Source: Albidovulum marisflavi
Lineage (GTDB): Bacteria; Pseudomonadota; Alphaproteobacteria; Rhodobacterales; Rhodobacteraceae
NCBI RefSeq assembly: GCF_025751435.1
Contig: NZ_JAOWKY010000005.1
Span: 124,001 to 188,000, forward strand
Direction: 5' to 3'
DNA: 64,000 nt
Both the position numbers and the translations under genes were made by a program. Shown one piece after another: positions 25,054 through 33,976 of this stretch (its first letter is position 1; every line of letters begins with the position of its first letter). Under the pieces are notes generated by a model, which was given only the letters and a program-made list of their open reading frames with translations, did no database searches and was not told the origin of the DNA.

Positions 25054-25947
25054 ATGAAGATCGCCGCCGCCGCCTATCCGCTTGATTGGTTCGATGACTG
25101 GTCCGCCTACGAGGCCAAGATCACCCGCTGGGTTGAGCGGGCGGCCGGGCAGGGGGCCGAAATCCTTGTCTTTCCCGAATACGGTGCCATGGAGTTGGCA
25201 AGCCTGGGCGGTCGCGCGGTCGCGGCCGATCAGGAAGGCTGCCTGCACGAGGTGTCGCGCCACAAGGCAAATGTCGACGCGCTTCATTCCCGTCTGGCCG
25301 CGGAACATGGCGTCCACATCCTTGGCGCGTCCGGGCCAGTCTTTGATCCCGCGATCCACCCCGGCCGCCCGGTGAACCGGGCGACGTTCTACGGCCCAGA
25401 TGGCGTTCTGGGGCATCAGGACAAGGCCATGATGACCCGTTGGGAACGCGACGACTGGGACATCGCGCCGGGAACTGACATCAAACTGTTCGCGACACCG
25501 AAGGGCCCAGTGGGCGTGTCGATCTGCTATGACAGCGAATTCCCGCTGCTTGCGCGCAGCCTGGCAGAGGCCGGGGCCGAGATTCTGCTGGTGCCTTCTG
25601 CGACCGAAACGCTTGCCGGATTTACCCGTGTCCGTGTCGGTGCAATGGCGCGCGCCTTGGAAAACCAGATGGTCGCCGTCCATTCTCCGGTCGTGGGCAA
25701 TGCGCCCTGGTGCGCGGGAATGGAGGAAAACACCGGTCGCGCGGCCATCTACGGTCCGCCGGACCGCGGGTTCCCGCCCGAGGGCATTCTGGCCGAGGGT
25801 GGTATGGGCGAGCCGGGCTGGGTCATCGCCGAAGTCTCGCTTGAGGCGATTCGCGAGGTCCGCGCTGACGGCGGTGTTCTTAACCTGAAGCACTGGCCCG
25901 AGCAGACGGGCCCGTCCGGGAATGTCATATTCGTGAATACCCCTTGA
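25054..25947 (+). CDS. Carbon-nitrogen hydrolase (nitrilase superfamily)
   Basis: 297 aa. The Glu-Lys-Cys catalytic triad is visible: Glu in LVFPEYGAM near residue 45, Lys in HQDKAMMTRWE near residue 125, and Cys in GVSICYDSEFPL near residue 160. Such enzymes hydrolyse amides or nitriles. ATG after GAGAGGACAGG. It follows the GNAT gene by 82 bases on the same strand and may share its transcript; the two could act on one substrate, as in fused acetyltransferase-amidase proteins. The specific substrate is unknown. Confidence 0.86.
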   Translation: MKIAAAAYPLDWFDDWSAYEAKITRWVERAAGQGAEILVFPEYGAMELASLGGRAVAADQEGCLHEVSRHKANVDALHSRLAAEHGVHILGASGPVFDPAIHPGRPVNRATFYGPDGVLGHQDKAMMTRWERDDWDIAPGTDIKLFATPKGPVGVSICYDSEFPLLARSLAEAGAEILLVPSATETLAGFTRVRVGAMARALENQMVAVHSPVVGNAPWCAGMEENTGRAAIYGPPDRGFPPEGILAEGGMGEPGWVIAEVSLEAIREVRADGGVLNLKHWPEQTGPSGNVIFVNTP

Positions 25948-25972
25948 CAATGCGCTTGAAAAATCCCGTTTG
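25944..25972 (+). promoter_or_regulatory. Possible sigma-70 promoter of the infA unit
   Basis: A perfect TTGACA at 25944 overlaps the stop of the nitrilase gene. With a 17-base spacer the -10 would fall at CGTTTG (25967), which is weak, so only the -35 is convincing. Confidence 0.35.
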
Positions 25973-25990
25973 CGGGCGCATTTAAGGCGC

Positions 25991-26010
25991 GCCCGCAGAC
26001 TTTGGCGGGC
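25991..26010 (+). other. Hairpin in the infA leader
   Basis: GCCCGC and GCGGGC flank an eight-base loop 20 bases upstream of the infA start. It could be a weak terminator from upstream or a leader structure; no T-run follows. Confidence 0.35.
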
Positions 26011-26030
26011 GGACTGATAATGGAGTGACC

Positions 26031-26249
26031 ATGGCCAAGGAAGAAATGCTCGAATTTCCTGGTGTCGTGAAGGAACTCCTGCCGAATGCGACGTTCAGGG
26101 TCGAGCTGGAAAACGGCCATGAGATCATTGCGCATACGGCGGGGAAGATGCGGAAGAACCGCATCCGTGTTCTGGCCGGCGACCGGGTTCAGGTGGAAAT
26201 GACGCCCTACGATCTGACGAAGGGCCGCATAAACTACCGTTTCAAGTAA
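26031..26249 (+). CDS. infA: Translation initiation factor IF-1
   Basis: 72 aa, full length. The S1/OB fold is evident: [48 protein letters not shown] and the terminal [13 protein letters not shown]-1 binds the ribosomal A site during initiation. ATG with GGAG 7 bases upstream. It heads a tightly packed plus-strand unit, infA-maf-RNase-yacG. Confidence 0.97.
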   Translation: MAKEEMLEFPGVVKELLPNATFRVELENGHEIIAHTAGKMRKNRIRVLAGDRVQVEMTPYDLTKGRINYRFK

Positions 26250-26250
26250 C

Positions 26251-26829
26251 GTGCGGCTGATCCTGGGATCGGCCAGCCCGCGCCGGAAAGAGCTTCTGGC
26301 GCAGATCGGGCTTGTGCCCGACGACATCCGCGCACCCGACATTGACGAAGACCCTATCAAGGGCGAACTTCCGCGCCCCTATTGCGCCCGCATGGCACGA
26401 GAAAAGGCGCTTGCCGTTCCTTGCGGGGAGGGTGAGGTCGTGCTGTGCGCCGACACCACGGTGGCGCTTGGCCGCCGGATCCTCGGCAAGCCCGCGGACG
26501 CGGGCGAGGCTGCGGCGTTTCTCTGGGCGCTTTCGGGCCGCCGCCACCGCGTCATCACCGCAGTCGCCGTCCGTCAGGGCGAACGTCTTTGGGAACGGGC
26601 GGTCGAGACGATCGTCAAGGTCAAGCCGCTTTCGGATATCGAGGTGAATGGCTACCTTGGCACGGGCGAATGGGAGGGCAAGGCCGGGGCTTACGGGATC
26701 CAGGGTCACTTCGGCGCGCTCATCCCCTGGATACAGGGGTCGTTCACCGGCGTCGTTGGCCTGCCCGTGGCCGAAACGGCATCGCTTCTTCAAGCGGCCG
26801 GCATAAAGGTATTCGGAGGCAACGCATGA
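26251..26829 (+). CDS. Maf-like nucleotide pyrophosphatase
   Basis: 192 aa. Opens [15 protein letters not shown], the Maf substrate-binding motif, and has the conserved CADTTVALG near residue 67 with the catalytic Asp, KPADAGEA, and [18 protein letters not shown]. Maf proteins hydrolyse dTTP, UTP and modified nucleotides as house-cleaning enzymes. GTG start at 26251, one base after the infA stop; its stop overlaps the RNase gene. Confidence 0.92.
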   Translation: MRLILGSASPRRKELLAQIGLVPDDIRAPDIDEDPIKGELPRPYCARMAREKALAVPCGEGEVVLCADTTVALGRRILGKPADAGEAAAFLWALSGRRHRVITAVAVRQGERLWERAVETIVKVKPLSDIEVNGYLGTGEWEGKAGAYGIQGHFGALIPWIQGSFTGVVGLPVAETASLLQAAGIKVFGGNA

Positions 26830-27878
26830 AGGGTCGTCTGGTCGCTTTGGGCGAATACCGTGGCCGCGAAGCTGCTGCCCTTGTCGTCGATGGACGGCTT
26901 GAGGATGTGCTGATCGCACCCGCGGACGACGCGGCGCCGGCACCCGGCGCGATCCTGCGCGGCACGCTCGACCGGTTCGTGAAGGGGCAAGGGGGCGTCT
27001 TCGTCAAGCTGCCACAGGGGCGCAAGGGCTTCCTGCGCGAAACCCGGGGTCTGACGCCGGGTCAGCCCATTCTGGTGCAGGTTTCGGGCCACGCCGAGCG
27101 GGGCAAGGCGTTGCCGCTGACGACGCGGCTCTTGTTCAAGGGGCGTCTGGCGATCGTGACGCCAGAGGCGCCCGGCTTGAACATTTCCCGCCGCATCCGC
27201 GACGAGGATGCGCGCGCCCACCTTCAGGCCCTGGCCGAAGCGGGCATGGTCGGATCGGACTATGGCCTGATCCTGCGCTCCGCGGCGGAATTCGAGGAAG
27301 ACGATACGGTCGCCGAGGACATCGCCACGCTTCGGGATCTTGCCGAACGGGTCATGGGCGATGACACGGGCGCGCCCGAACTTCTGGTCGACGCGCCACT
27401 CCCGCACGAGGAAGCCTGGCGCGACTGGGCTGAACCCGCACCTGATGACGTGGCCGAAGGGCCGGACGCCTTTGCGCGGCATGGCATCGACGACATGATC
27501 GATCAACTGCTGTCGCCCGAGGTGAAGCTGCACGGCGGCTGGACCATGGTGGTCGAGCCGACGCGCGCGCTTGTCGCCGTGGACGTCAACACCGGCGCCG
27601 ACACCAGCCCCGCCGCCGGGCTCAAGGCCAATATCGCCGCCGCGCGTGATCTTCCGCGTCAGCTGCGGCTGCGCGGCCTTGGCGGTCAGGTGGTGGTCGA
27701 TTTTGCGCCCATGCCGAAGCGGGATCGCGCGGCGGTTGAACAGCAGCTGCGCGCGGCCTTCAAGTTGGAAGCGGCGGAAACCAGCCTTGCCGGCTGGACT
27801 CCCTTGGGAATGTACGAAATCCAGCGCAAGCGTGATCGCCTGCCTGTTGCCGAACTTCTCGGGGGGATCGCCCCTTGA
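26826..27878 (+). CDS. Ribonuclease E/G family protein (short form)
   Basis: 350 aa. It has the catalytic-domain signatures: [15 protein letters not shown] of the S1-like part, ISRRIRDED, and [15 protein letters not shown] near residue 258 with the metal-binding Asp, then VVVDFAPMP with the second Asp. It is shorter than E. coli RNase G and lacks an obvious zinc-link Cys pair and the scaffold region of RNase E, as in the short paralogue next to maf in Rhodobacteraceae. Probably processes RNA 5' ends. ATGA overlap with maf. Confidence 0.9.
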   Translation: MKGRLVALGEYRGREAAALVVDGRLEDVLIAPADDAAPAPGAILRGTLDRFVKGQGGVFVKLPQGRKGFLRETRGLTPGQPILVQVSGHAERGKALPLTTRLLFKGRLAIVTPEAPGLNISRRIRDEDARAHLQALAEAGMVGSDYGLILRSAAEFEEDDTVAEDIATLRDLAERVMGDDTGAPELLVDAPLPHEEAWRDWAEPAPDDVAEGPDAFARHGIDDMIDQLLSPEVKLHGGWTMVVEPTRALVAVDVNTGADTSPAAGLKANIAAARDLPRQLRLRGLGGQVVVDFAPMPKRDRAAVEQQLRAAFKLEAAETSLAGWTPLGMYEIQRKRDRLPVAELLGGIAP

Positions 27879-28051
27879 CCTGCCCGATCTGCCGCAAGGA
27901 CACCGACCCGAAGTATAGCCCCTTCTGTTCCAAGCGCTGCGCGGACATCGATCTGGGCCGCTGGCTGACCGGCGGCTACGTCATTCCGGGGTCGGCTGAC
28001 GACGAGGACTCCCCGGCACCCGGAACATCTGGCGACGAACCGATCCACTGA
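27875..28051 (+). CDS. yacG: DNA gyrase inhibitor YacG (zinc-binding)
   Basis: 58 aa, too short for many gene finders. It starts at a TTG that overlaps the RNase stop and reads MTCPICRK, then YSPFCSKRCADIDLGRWL: the CxxC...CxxxC zinc site and the family's DLGRWL motif. YacG binds GyrB and inhibits gyrase in E. coli. The acidic tail is typical. Last gene of the infA unit, 82 bases before tRNA-Phe. Confidence 0.88.
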   Translation: MTCPICRKDTDPKYSPFCSKRCADIDLGRWLTGGYVIPGSADDEDSPAPGTSGDEPIH

Positions 28052-28133
28052 CGCGGAATTTCCGCCATTTCCCTCTGGACAGCCACCGCGCACTCGCCTA
28101 AGAACGCGCCACCCGGGCGGCGACGCCCCCGGT

Positions 28134-28209
28134 GCCCAGATAGCTCAGTTGGTAGAGCAGCGGATTGAAAATCCGCGTGTCGCTGGTTCGATTCCGGCTC
28201 TGGGCACCA
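28134..28209 (+). tRNA. tRNA-Phe (GAA anticodon)
   Basis: Starts GCCCAGATAGCTCAG, ends GGGCACCA. Anticodon stem GCGGA/TCCGC with loop TTGAAAA gives anticodon GAA. The T arm (GCTGG-TTCGATT-CCGGC) has one non-canonical T-G pair. An integrase gene remnant begins 62 bases downstream, marking a second tRNA-associated insertion hotspot. Confidence 0.97.
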
Positions 28210-28270
28210 CCTCCACCGCCATCCCATTGATACGCCTCGGTTTATTGCTGAAACCGCGCGGGCGTAGGAC

Positions 28271-28890
28271 ATGGCGTATGACAAATCGATCCCTTTTTCG
28301 TTCCTTAAGGATGGCGTCTTTTACTTTGAGCGCAGAATCCCTCGGGACGTCCAGCATCACTACGACACGCAGAAAATCGCCTACTCGTTGAGAACTCGGT
28401 CTGCGATGGTGGCTGCGTCACGAGCACGCCGAGCAGCAGATCAGCTGGACGAGTACTGGTACCACTTGAGGATCAAGGACACGGCCCTGCCAGGGAAGCA
28501 TAGGCTGCGGATTGCCGCTAGAAACCAATCACACCCGCCGTCGAAGACGTTGAACGAAACCGTGAATCTCTCCGAGGCAGTTGGGATCTATCTGAGGCTG
28601 AAGGGCAAGGGACGCCCCGCGACTTTCAAAAGAGCCGCTGAGCGTTCCTGCGGCTACGTCATTGATATTTGCGGTGACAAGGATCTTCAGGCCTACACGA
28701 AGGCTGATGCAAACCGCTTTCGGGATTCCCTCATCGAGCGTGGTCTGTCTGGCAGCAGTATAACGCGAGTATTCGGCACTGTTCGATCTGTCGTGAACTT
28801 TGGTGCCAGTGAGCTGGGGGTCACGATGGCGAACCCATTTGGGAACGTCTACTTTGATCGGCAAGCTGGTGTTAAGGATCGTGTGCCGCT
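28271..28890 (+). pseudogene. 3'-truncated tyrosine integrase (DUF6538-type N-terminus)
   Basis: About 207 residues of a phage integrase: DUF6538-like start (SFLKDGVFYFERRIPRDV), core-binding helices and GLSGSSITRVFGTVRSVVNF, typical of the SAM-like domain. The catalytic domain with Arg/His/Tyr is missing. Near 28885 the sequence switches to an unrelated gene on the other strand, and the remaining open frame (to 29080) is meaningless. The position just after tRNA-Phe indicates a former integrative element; no matching second att copy was found. Confidence 0.75.
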
Positions 28891-29108
28891 GGGCCCAGAG
28901 ACCGACGGAGTTCGGCAAGGCACCAGCGAAGCGCACCAAGCGGATCTTCGGCCTCGCCGAAAAGTTCGGCGGCAATGCGGCGCCGGGCGACTGGTCGGCC
29001 TTCGGTCAGAAGCCGGGCAAGAACGCACCAAGCCTGGTGTCCACGAACGGGAAGCGCCTTGCCCTCCGCGGACAGGATGACAGGCCTTCCGAGCAATCTG
29101 ATCCGCAT
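28872..29108 (-). pseudogene. 5' fragment of a SARP/AfsR-type transcriptional regulator
   Basis: 78 residues starting MRIRLLGRPVILSAEGKAL and continuing with the winged-helix of SARP/OmpR-type regulators (ALRWCLAELRRSLGP). ATG has GAGGTGAACCG upstream. The protein is cut at the junction with the integrase remnant; the rest of the DNA-binding and BTAD domains are missing. It is divergent from a DUF1127 gene, so the shared spacer and gene pair are probably original chromosome. Confidence 0.65.
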
Positions 29109-29270
29109 CGGTTCACCTCGCTGATGGCCGGTCCATCCGCTCCAGCCTATCGGCAGGCCGTGTGACGGGCCGTTTGAAAGTCTTCCTCCTTGAGGGCGGA
29201 CGATCAAGCGCGAGCGCACACGCGGCCCGGCGAAGATCGAATCGCAACCATCAGCCAAGGAACAAAGACC

Positions 29271-29486
29271 ATGGATACCGCCCTGAAGAAACGTCATGAG
29301 TCGCCTCCGCGTGCATCGCACCGGCTCTCTCGTCTCCTACTGTGGTTCATCGCCGCCGACGTTGCCTATCGCCAGGCCCGGATACTGGCCGAAATGCCGC
29401 CGGAGCGGTTGCGCGATATGGGCATCAGTGCTGAAGAGGCGAAAGCGGTCGCCTGGTGGCCGCCCCTCTTCGGAAAGAAGGCCTAG
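29271..29486 (+). CDS. DUF1127 (YjiS-like) small protein
   Basis: 71 aa. The C-terminal half has the DUF1127 signature: LAEMPPERLRDMGISAEEA, a short amphipathic motif with Arg. Such proteins in Alphaproteobacteria bind RNA or regulate phosphate/stress responses in some species; no specific role can be given. ATG with AAGGAAC upstream. Divergent from the regulator fragment. Confidence 0.75.
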   Translation: MDTALKKRHESPPRASHRLSRLLLWFIAADVAYRQARILAEMPPERLRDMGISAEEAKAVAWWPPLFGKKA

Positions 29487-29598
29487 ACAGTTGCAGGCGG
29501 TCCGCGGCCTTCTTTGGCGAGGCAACGCATCCCCTGCATGCGCTAAGACCTGCGGGTTCGAGGCGCTCCCTCGCCGTAATGCCGGATGGCCGTGTCTT

Positions 29599-29707
29599 GA
29601 CTAGACCAAACTAGTTTTAGTCTTGTGGTAAGTCGTAGGGGCTGGCAGGTCCAGTCATGACCATCGCCAACCCACCCGCCATTTGCGCGCGCCGTCCCGG
29701 TCTAGTC
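29599..29707. repeat. Nine-base inverted repeat flanking the recombinase start
   Basis: GACTAGACC at 29599-29607 and its exact complement GGTCTAGTC at 29699-29707 lie on either side of the start of a truncated recombinase. They may be a recombination or operator site; small size means chance is not excluded. Confidence 0.3.
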
Positions 29708-30073
29708 AGGGGCCGTGTCGCAGGCCAGAAGCAACCGCTCCTGCCCAAACACGTCTGGGCCCATCGGGTGCGCCAGGAGATCTTCGGGAACCACGGCGAC
29801 CTCGCCCATTTCAACCTTGCCATCGACAGCAAACTCCGAGGCTGCGACCTCGCGAAACTGGAGGTCGTAGATGCTAATGCGTCAGTGCGAGTCAACGAGG
29901 GCGCCCGGATTATCCAAAACAAGACTAAGCGGTCCGTTCGGTTCGACATCACCGAAAGCATAATGAGGTGGCTCGCGCGATGGATGGAGGAGCCCTTGAT
30001 GATCGGCTCGGAACATCGCTGGCCTGGCCGGTTTCACGAGCGCCTGCACATCTCGACCCGGCAAACCGATTGA
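29657..30073 (+). pseudogene. 3'-truncated tyrosine recombinase
   Basis: Residues read as the first half of a mobile-element integrase: LLPKHVWAHRVRQEIFG, LAHFNLAIDSKLRGCDLAKL (catalytic Arg in the RGCDL context), IIQNKTKRSVRFDITE, and WPGRFHERLHISTRQ. Full proteins continue with the HxxR and Tyr boxes, which are absent; the frame ends three codons later. Different family from the integrase at 28271, so a second independent element left this fragment. Confidence 0.7.
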
Positions 30074-30160
30074 CATGTCAGCCTTCGGGCAGCTTGGAGC
30101 CGTTCGCGCCCGTTCAGATCCATGCGTTCACGTCAATGCTAGTGTGCGCTTTCCGGCTCG

Positions 30161-30375
30161 CGCAGCTTTACATCAACGCCGTTTTGTCAGCGTTATTGCT
30201 CACGCTACCTTTACATTTTCGACGAACACCTCGCGCCCGAGGCGAAAACGTCAAGGTTTGTTGGGTTTTCGATGTAAAGCAATGTCAAGCTACGGGGGTA
30301 AAAGCTCCCGTTTTGATGCCCGAAACCGGCCCATTCGGCGAGTTACCTTTACGCTAAGTTGACAGACCTTTACGT
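30161..30375. repeat. Cluster of CTTTAC motifs
   Basis: CTTTAC occurs at 30166, 30209, 30347 and 30368 on the plus strand and once inverted (GTAAAG, 30274). The last two lie in a 21-base direct repeat (ACCTTTACG both times). Possible iterons, transposon end or recombinase sites of a lost element. No gene lies here. Confidence 0.4.
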
Positions 30376-30769
30376 TTTCAGGGTGAGAATCGCGCTTTTT
30401 CGGCTTTTTCCAAACGCTGCTCACCGCACCTGTTGCTCACCTGACGCGCCTAGACATGCAGCTGGTTCAACCCTGGTTGGTCTCTTCAGTAGAGCGCTCT
30501 TCGGCTCGGACTATTTCCGAGGACAGCAATTCGGAGAGAGGACGCAAGCTACCGCGTGGCTTTGCTGCACTCGGCACCTAGACCGCCATCTTGCTTCCTC
30601 ATGGATCCGCTCCGCACCATCTTCGGCTTGTCCTAGGCGCATAGGACAGCAGCTCGGACCGGAGGCTGAAACCTGCTCCAGAGGGCGCATTTGAGATGAC
30701 CAGCGCGAGCTGCGGCGAATGAGCGGAGAGCCCCGTTGTCCGTGCTTGCCGCTCAGGGTATGCAGGACC
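30376..30769. other. Non-coding debris
   Basis: No gene recognised. It includes a perfect seven-base inverted repeat with a six-base loop at 30629-30648 (TGTCCTA...TAGGACA). Probably remnant mobile DNA. Confidence 0.35.
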
Positions 30770-30919
30770 GTGACCTTCGTGTTCTACGATCTGGAGACCA
30801 CCGGCACCTCGCCGGCCTTCGATCAGCCGCTTCAGTTCACGGCGATCAAGACGGACGATGACTTCAACGAGATCGAGCGCGTCAACCTCCGCTGCCGTCC
30901 CGCGCGTCTCTTGAAATAA
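30770..30919 (+). pseudogene. N-terminal fragment of exodeoxyribonuclease I
   Basis: About 45 residues match the start of ExoI (SbcB): TFVFYDLETTGTSPAFDQPLQ with the DEDD-family Asp-x-Glu metal site, then TDDDFNEIERVNLRCR. Full ExoI is about 470 aa; here it stops at once, and downstream DNA belongs to the RND gene on the other strand. A dead fragment. Confidence 0.7.
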
Positions 30920-30952
30920 CCAGATCAGACTCCCTTCGTCGCGAACCTTTGG

Positions 30953-33900
30953 TTACCGCGTCAACCTCCGACCGAAGCCGAGCCGGTTTCGAAGCCCCTC
31001 GATGACGCCAAAGAGTGATGGCACGAAGAGTAGCGACAGCAGGGTGGATACCAACAACCCGCCGATCACTGCCGTGGCCATCGGTGAGCGGAATTCTCCA
31101 CCCGCCCCGAGCCCCAGCGCACTCGGCACCATTCCCGCTGTCATGGCGATCGTGGTCATGATGATCGGCCGGGCGCGCTTGTGGCCGGCGTCGATCACCG
31201 CGTCCTTCAGGCTCATGCCGCTGCGCTCGCTCTGGATGGCAAATTCGATGAGCATGATCGCGTTCTTGGTCACGATGCCCATGAGCATCAGGAACCCAAT
31301 GACGACTGGCAGGCTGATGGCCTTGCCGGCGATCACCAATGCTCCGATGGCACCGCCGACCGACAGAGGCAGCGACAGAAGGATCGCGACTGGGATCACG
31401 AAGCTGGAGAACAGGAGAACCAGAACCACGTAGACCATCATGATCCCCGCCGCCATCGCGAGTCCGAAGCTCGTGAACACGTCGCCCATGACCTCGGCGT
31501 CGCCCGAGCGTTGGATCTCGGTGCCCTCCGGCATGTTGCTGGGCGTGGGCAGCGCCTCGACCGCGGCCAACGTCGGCCCCAGGACCGCGCCGTCGGCAAG
31601 ATCGGCCTCGATGGTCGCACGGTTCAGCCGGTCGTAGCGGTCGATCACCGCCGGGCCGTTGCCGATCTCGACATCGGCGAGGACGAAAAGAGGGATCGGC
31701 GCCCCTGTGGCCCTCGGAACTCGGATCGTCTGCAGGCGGGAAAGATCGTTGCGGCTTTCGGCTGCGATGCGGACTATGACCGGAATGCGCAGATCGCCGA
31801 CCGAGAACTTGGCCAGATCCGCCTCGTTGTCGCCGATCGTGGCCACCCGGATCGTGCTAGCGATGCTGCCTGCGGTAACACCGAGATCGGCGGCGATTTG
31901 CGGTTTTGGGATCAATCGGATCTCGGGGCGGGTGAGAGCGGAACTGTCCGAGATGTTGCGCACCATACCAAGCCCGTTCATCTCGTTCGCGATCGCCCGC
32001 GCGGCAGTCGCGGCCTGGTCCTGGGTGTCGCCCAGGACCGCCAAGGTGATGTCGCGCTGACCGTCCGAGGTGAAATTGGCTCGGATATCCGGAACTGCGC
32101 GCAGACGCGGCTCAAGCCGCCGTTCGATCTGCCAGGCGGCGATGTCGCGTTCCTCGCGTGGGCCGTAGTCAACGACAACCAGAGCGTCCGTGACCGCCTT
32201 GTTCCCTCCCCAGACGAATACGCTCTTGACGGCGGGATCCTGGGTAATGGCCTCGGTCAGAGATCGTGCCACATCGCGTGTGTTGTCGAGGGTGCTTCCC
32301 GGCGGCAGTTCAACCGTAATGACCGAACGGCCCTGATCCTCGAGTGGAAGGAATTCTGTAGGAAGGAGCGTGGCCGAGAAGATCGAGCCGGCGAACACCA
32401 CGAGGCCAAGCAGCAGCGTCGCGGCGCGGTGCCTGACGGTCCAGCGCAGAACGGCAAGGTATCGGCGCATCAGCCAGCCGTCGGCCTTTTCCATTTCCAC
32501 GGCGTCGTCCTTCAGGAAATAGGCTGAGAACATCGGGGTCAGAAGGCGCGCCACAATTAGCGAGAAAAAGACCGCAAAGGCGACTGTCAGGCCGAACTGC
32601 GCAAAATACTGCCCCGCGATCCCGCCCATGAAACTGACCGGCGCGAAGACGGCGATGATCGTCAGGCTGATGGCGATGACCGTCAGGCCGATTTCGTCGG
32701 CGGCCTCGATGGAGGCCTCATAGGCGCGCCGTCCCATCGCGATGTGACGTTCGATGTTTTCGATCTCCACGATCGCGTCATCGACGAGGATGCCGGTAAC
32801 CAGAGTAATACCGAGGAGGCTGACGATGTTGAGGGAGAAACCCAGCATGTGCATCGCCATGAATGTGGGGATGATGGAGAGCGGCAAGGCAAGGGCGGTG
32901 ACCACCGTCGCCCGCCAGTTCCGCAGGAACAGAAACACCACCAGGACCGCGAGCGCAGCGCCTTCATAGAGCGTCTCCATCGCGCTTTCGAAGTTGCCCT
33001 GCGTGTAGACCGTGGTGTCGTCGATGAGGGTGACCGCAAGGTTCGGGTAGTCAGCGGAGAGCGTTGCGAGCCTTTCCCGGACAAGTTCGGCCACGCCAGT
33101 GTCGCTGGCACCCCGGGCGCGATAAACGCCGAAAGCCACGACCGGCTGACCGTTGAAGGTGGCGAAGTTCTCCGGATCGTCGGCGCCGTCGACAATCGAG
33201 CCAAGCTGGTCGAGCCGGATCGTGCGCTGCCCCGATATCGCCAACGGCGTAGCTGCCAGCTCTTCGAGTGTCCCTGCACTGGCCAGCGTGCGGATCGAGA
33301 ACTCCTGGCCGCCGAGATCACCGCTGCCGCCGCCAAGATCTATGCTGGTGGCGCGTAGCTGAGATGAGACCTCGCTCGCGGTTATGCCCAGCGACAGGAG
33401 CCGGTCAGGTTCGAGATCGACGAGGATTGCCCGGTCCGCGCCACCGATCCGCGATATGCCGCCTACGCCCGGCAAGCTTTGCAGTTCGCGGGCAATCACC
33501 TCGTCCACGAAAGTCGAGAGTTCTTCGATCGTCTGGGTGCGGTCGGCGACAGCGTAGGTCATGATCGCTTCGCCCGTCACATCGACAATGCGGACGATCG
33601 GCTCGGTCAGGCCGCCGGGCAGTTCGTCTCGGACACCCGTCACGGCGTCCTTGACATCATTCAGCGCCACATTCGTATCCGTCTTGAGCAGGAACTGGAT
33701 CGTGATCGTGACCGCCCCGTCGCCCGTCGTGGAGAGCACGTGATCGACGCCGGAGATGCCGGCGACCGCGTCCTCGATCGGCTTGGTCACCTGCGTTACC
33801 AGCTCCGCAGGCGATGCCCCGGGCTGGCTTGCGGTTACGGTGATGATCGGGACGTCGATGTTTGGAAAGCGCGTCACGGGCAGGGCAATGAAGCTCCAGG

Positions 33901-33976
33901 CCCCGACGACGCAAAGAACAAGGAACAGCGCGATCGAGGGCACTGGGTTCTTGATGGCCCAAGTCGAGAAACTCAC
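30953..33976 (-). CDS. RND efflux pump inner-membrane permease
   Basis: 1007 aa, full length. Twelve-helix RND transporter of the HAE1/AcrB-type superfamily: N-terminal TM1 (IALFLVLCVVGAWSFIALP), first periplasmic porter loop, TM2-6 cluster including GITLVTGILVDDAIVEIENI in TM4 with the two proton-relay Asp residues, second loop, and TM8-12 (GGAIGALVIAGKAISLPVVI and following). It extrudes drugs, metals or lipophilic compounds with its adaptor, whose stop overlaps this start by four bases. No outer-membrane channel gene is adjacent. Substrate unknown. Confidence 0.92.
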   Translation of the reverse strand: MSFSTWAIKNPVPSIALFLVLCVVGAWSFIALPVTRFPNIDVPIITVTASQPGASPAELVTQVTKPIEDAVAGISGVDHVLSTTGDGAVTITIQFLLKTDTNVALNDVKDAVTGVRDELPGGLTEPIVRIVDVTGEAIMTYAVADRTQTIEELSTFVDEVIARELQSLPGVGGISRIGGADRAILVDLEPDRLLSLGITASEVSSQLRATSIDLGGGSGDLGGQEFSIRTLASAGTLEELAATPLAISGQRTIRLDQLGSIVDGADDPENFATFNGQPVVAFGVYRARGASDTGVAELVRERLATLSADYPNLAVTLIDDTTVYTQGNFESAMETLYEGAALAVLVVFLFLRNWRATVVTALALPLSIIPTFMAMHMLGFSLNIVSLLGITLVTGILVDDAIVEIENIERHIAMGRRAYEASIEAADEIGLTVIAISLTIIAVFAPVSFMGGIAGQYFAQFGLTVAFAVFFSLIVARLLTPMFSAYFLKDDAVEMEKADGWLMRRYLAVLRWTVRHRAATLLLGLVVFAGSIFSATLLPTEFLPLEDQGRSVITVELPPGSTLDNTRDVARSLTEAITQDPAVKSVFVWGGNKAVTDALVVVDYGPREERDIAAWQIERRLEPRLRAVPDIRANFTSDGQRDITLAVLGDTQDQAATAARAIANEMNGLGMVRNISDSSALTRPEIRLIPKPQIAADLGVTAGSIASTIRVATIGDNEADLAKFSVGDLRIPVIVRIAAESRNDLSRLQTIRVPRATGAPIPLFVLADVEIGNGPAVIDRYDRLNRATIEADLADGAVLGPTLAAVEALPTPSNMPEGTEIQRSGDAEVMGDVFTSFGLAMAAGIMMVYVVLVLLFSSFVIPVAILLSLPLSVGGAIGALVIAGKAISLPVVIGFLMLMGIVTKNAIMLIEFAIQSERSGMSLKDAVIDAGHKRARPIIMTTIAMTAGMVPSALGLGAGGEFRSPMATAVIGGLLVSTLLSLLFVPSLFGVIEGLRNRLGFGRRLTR

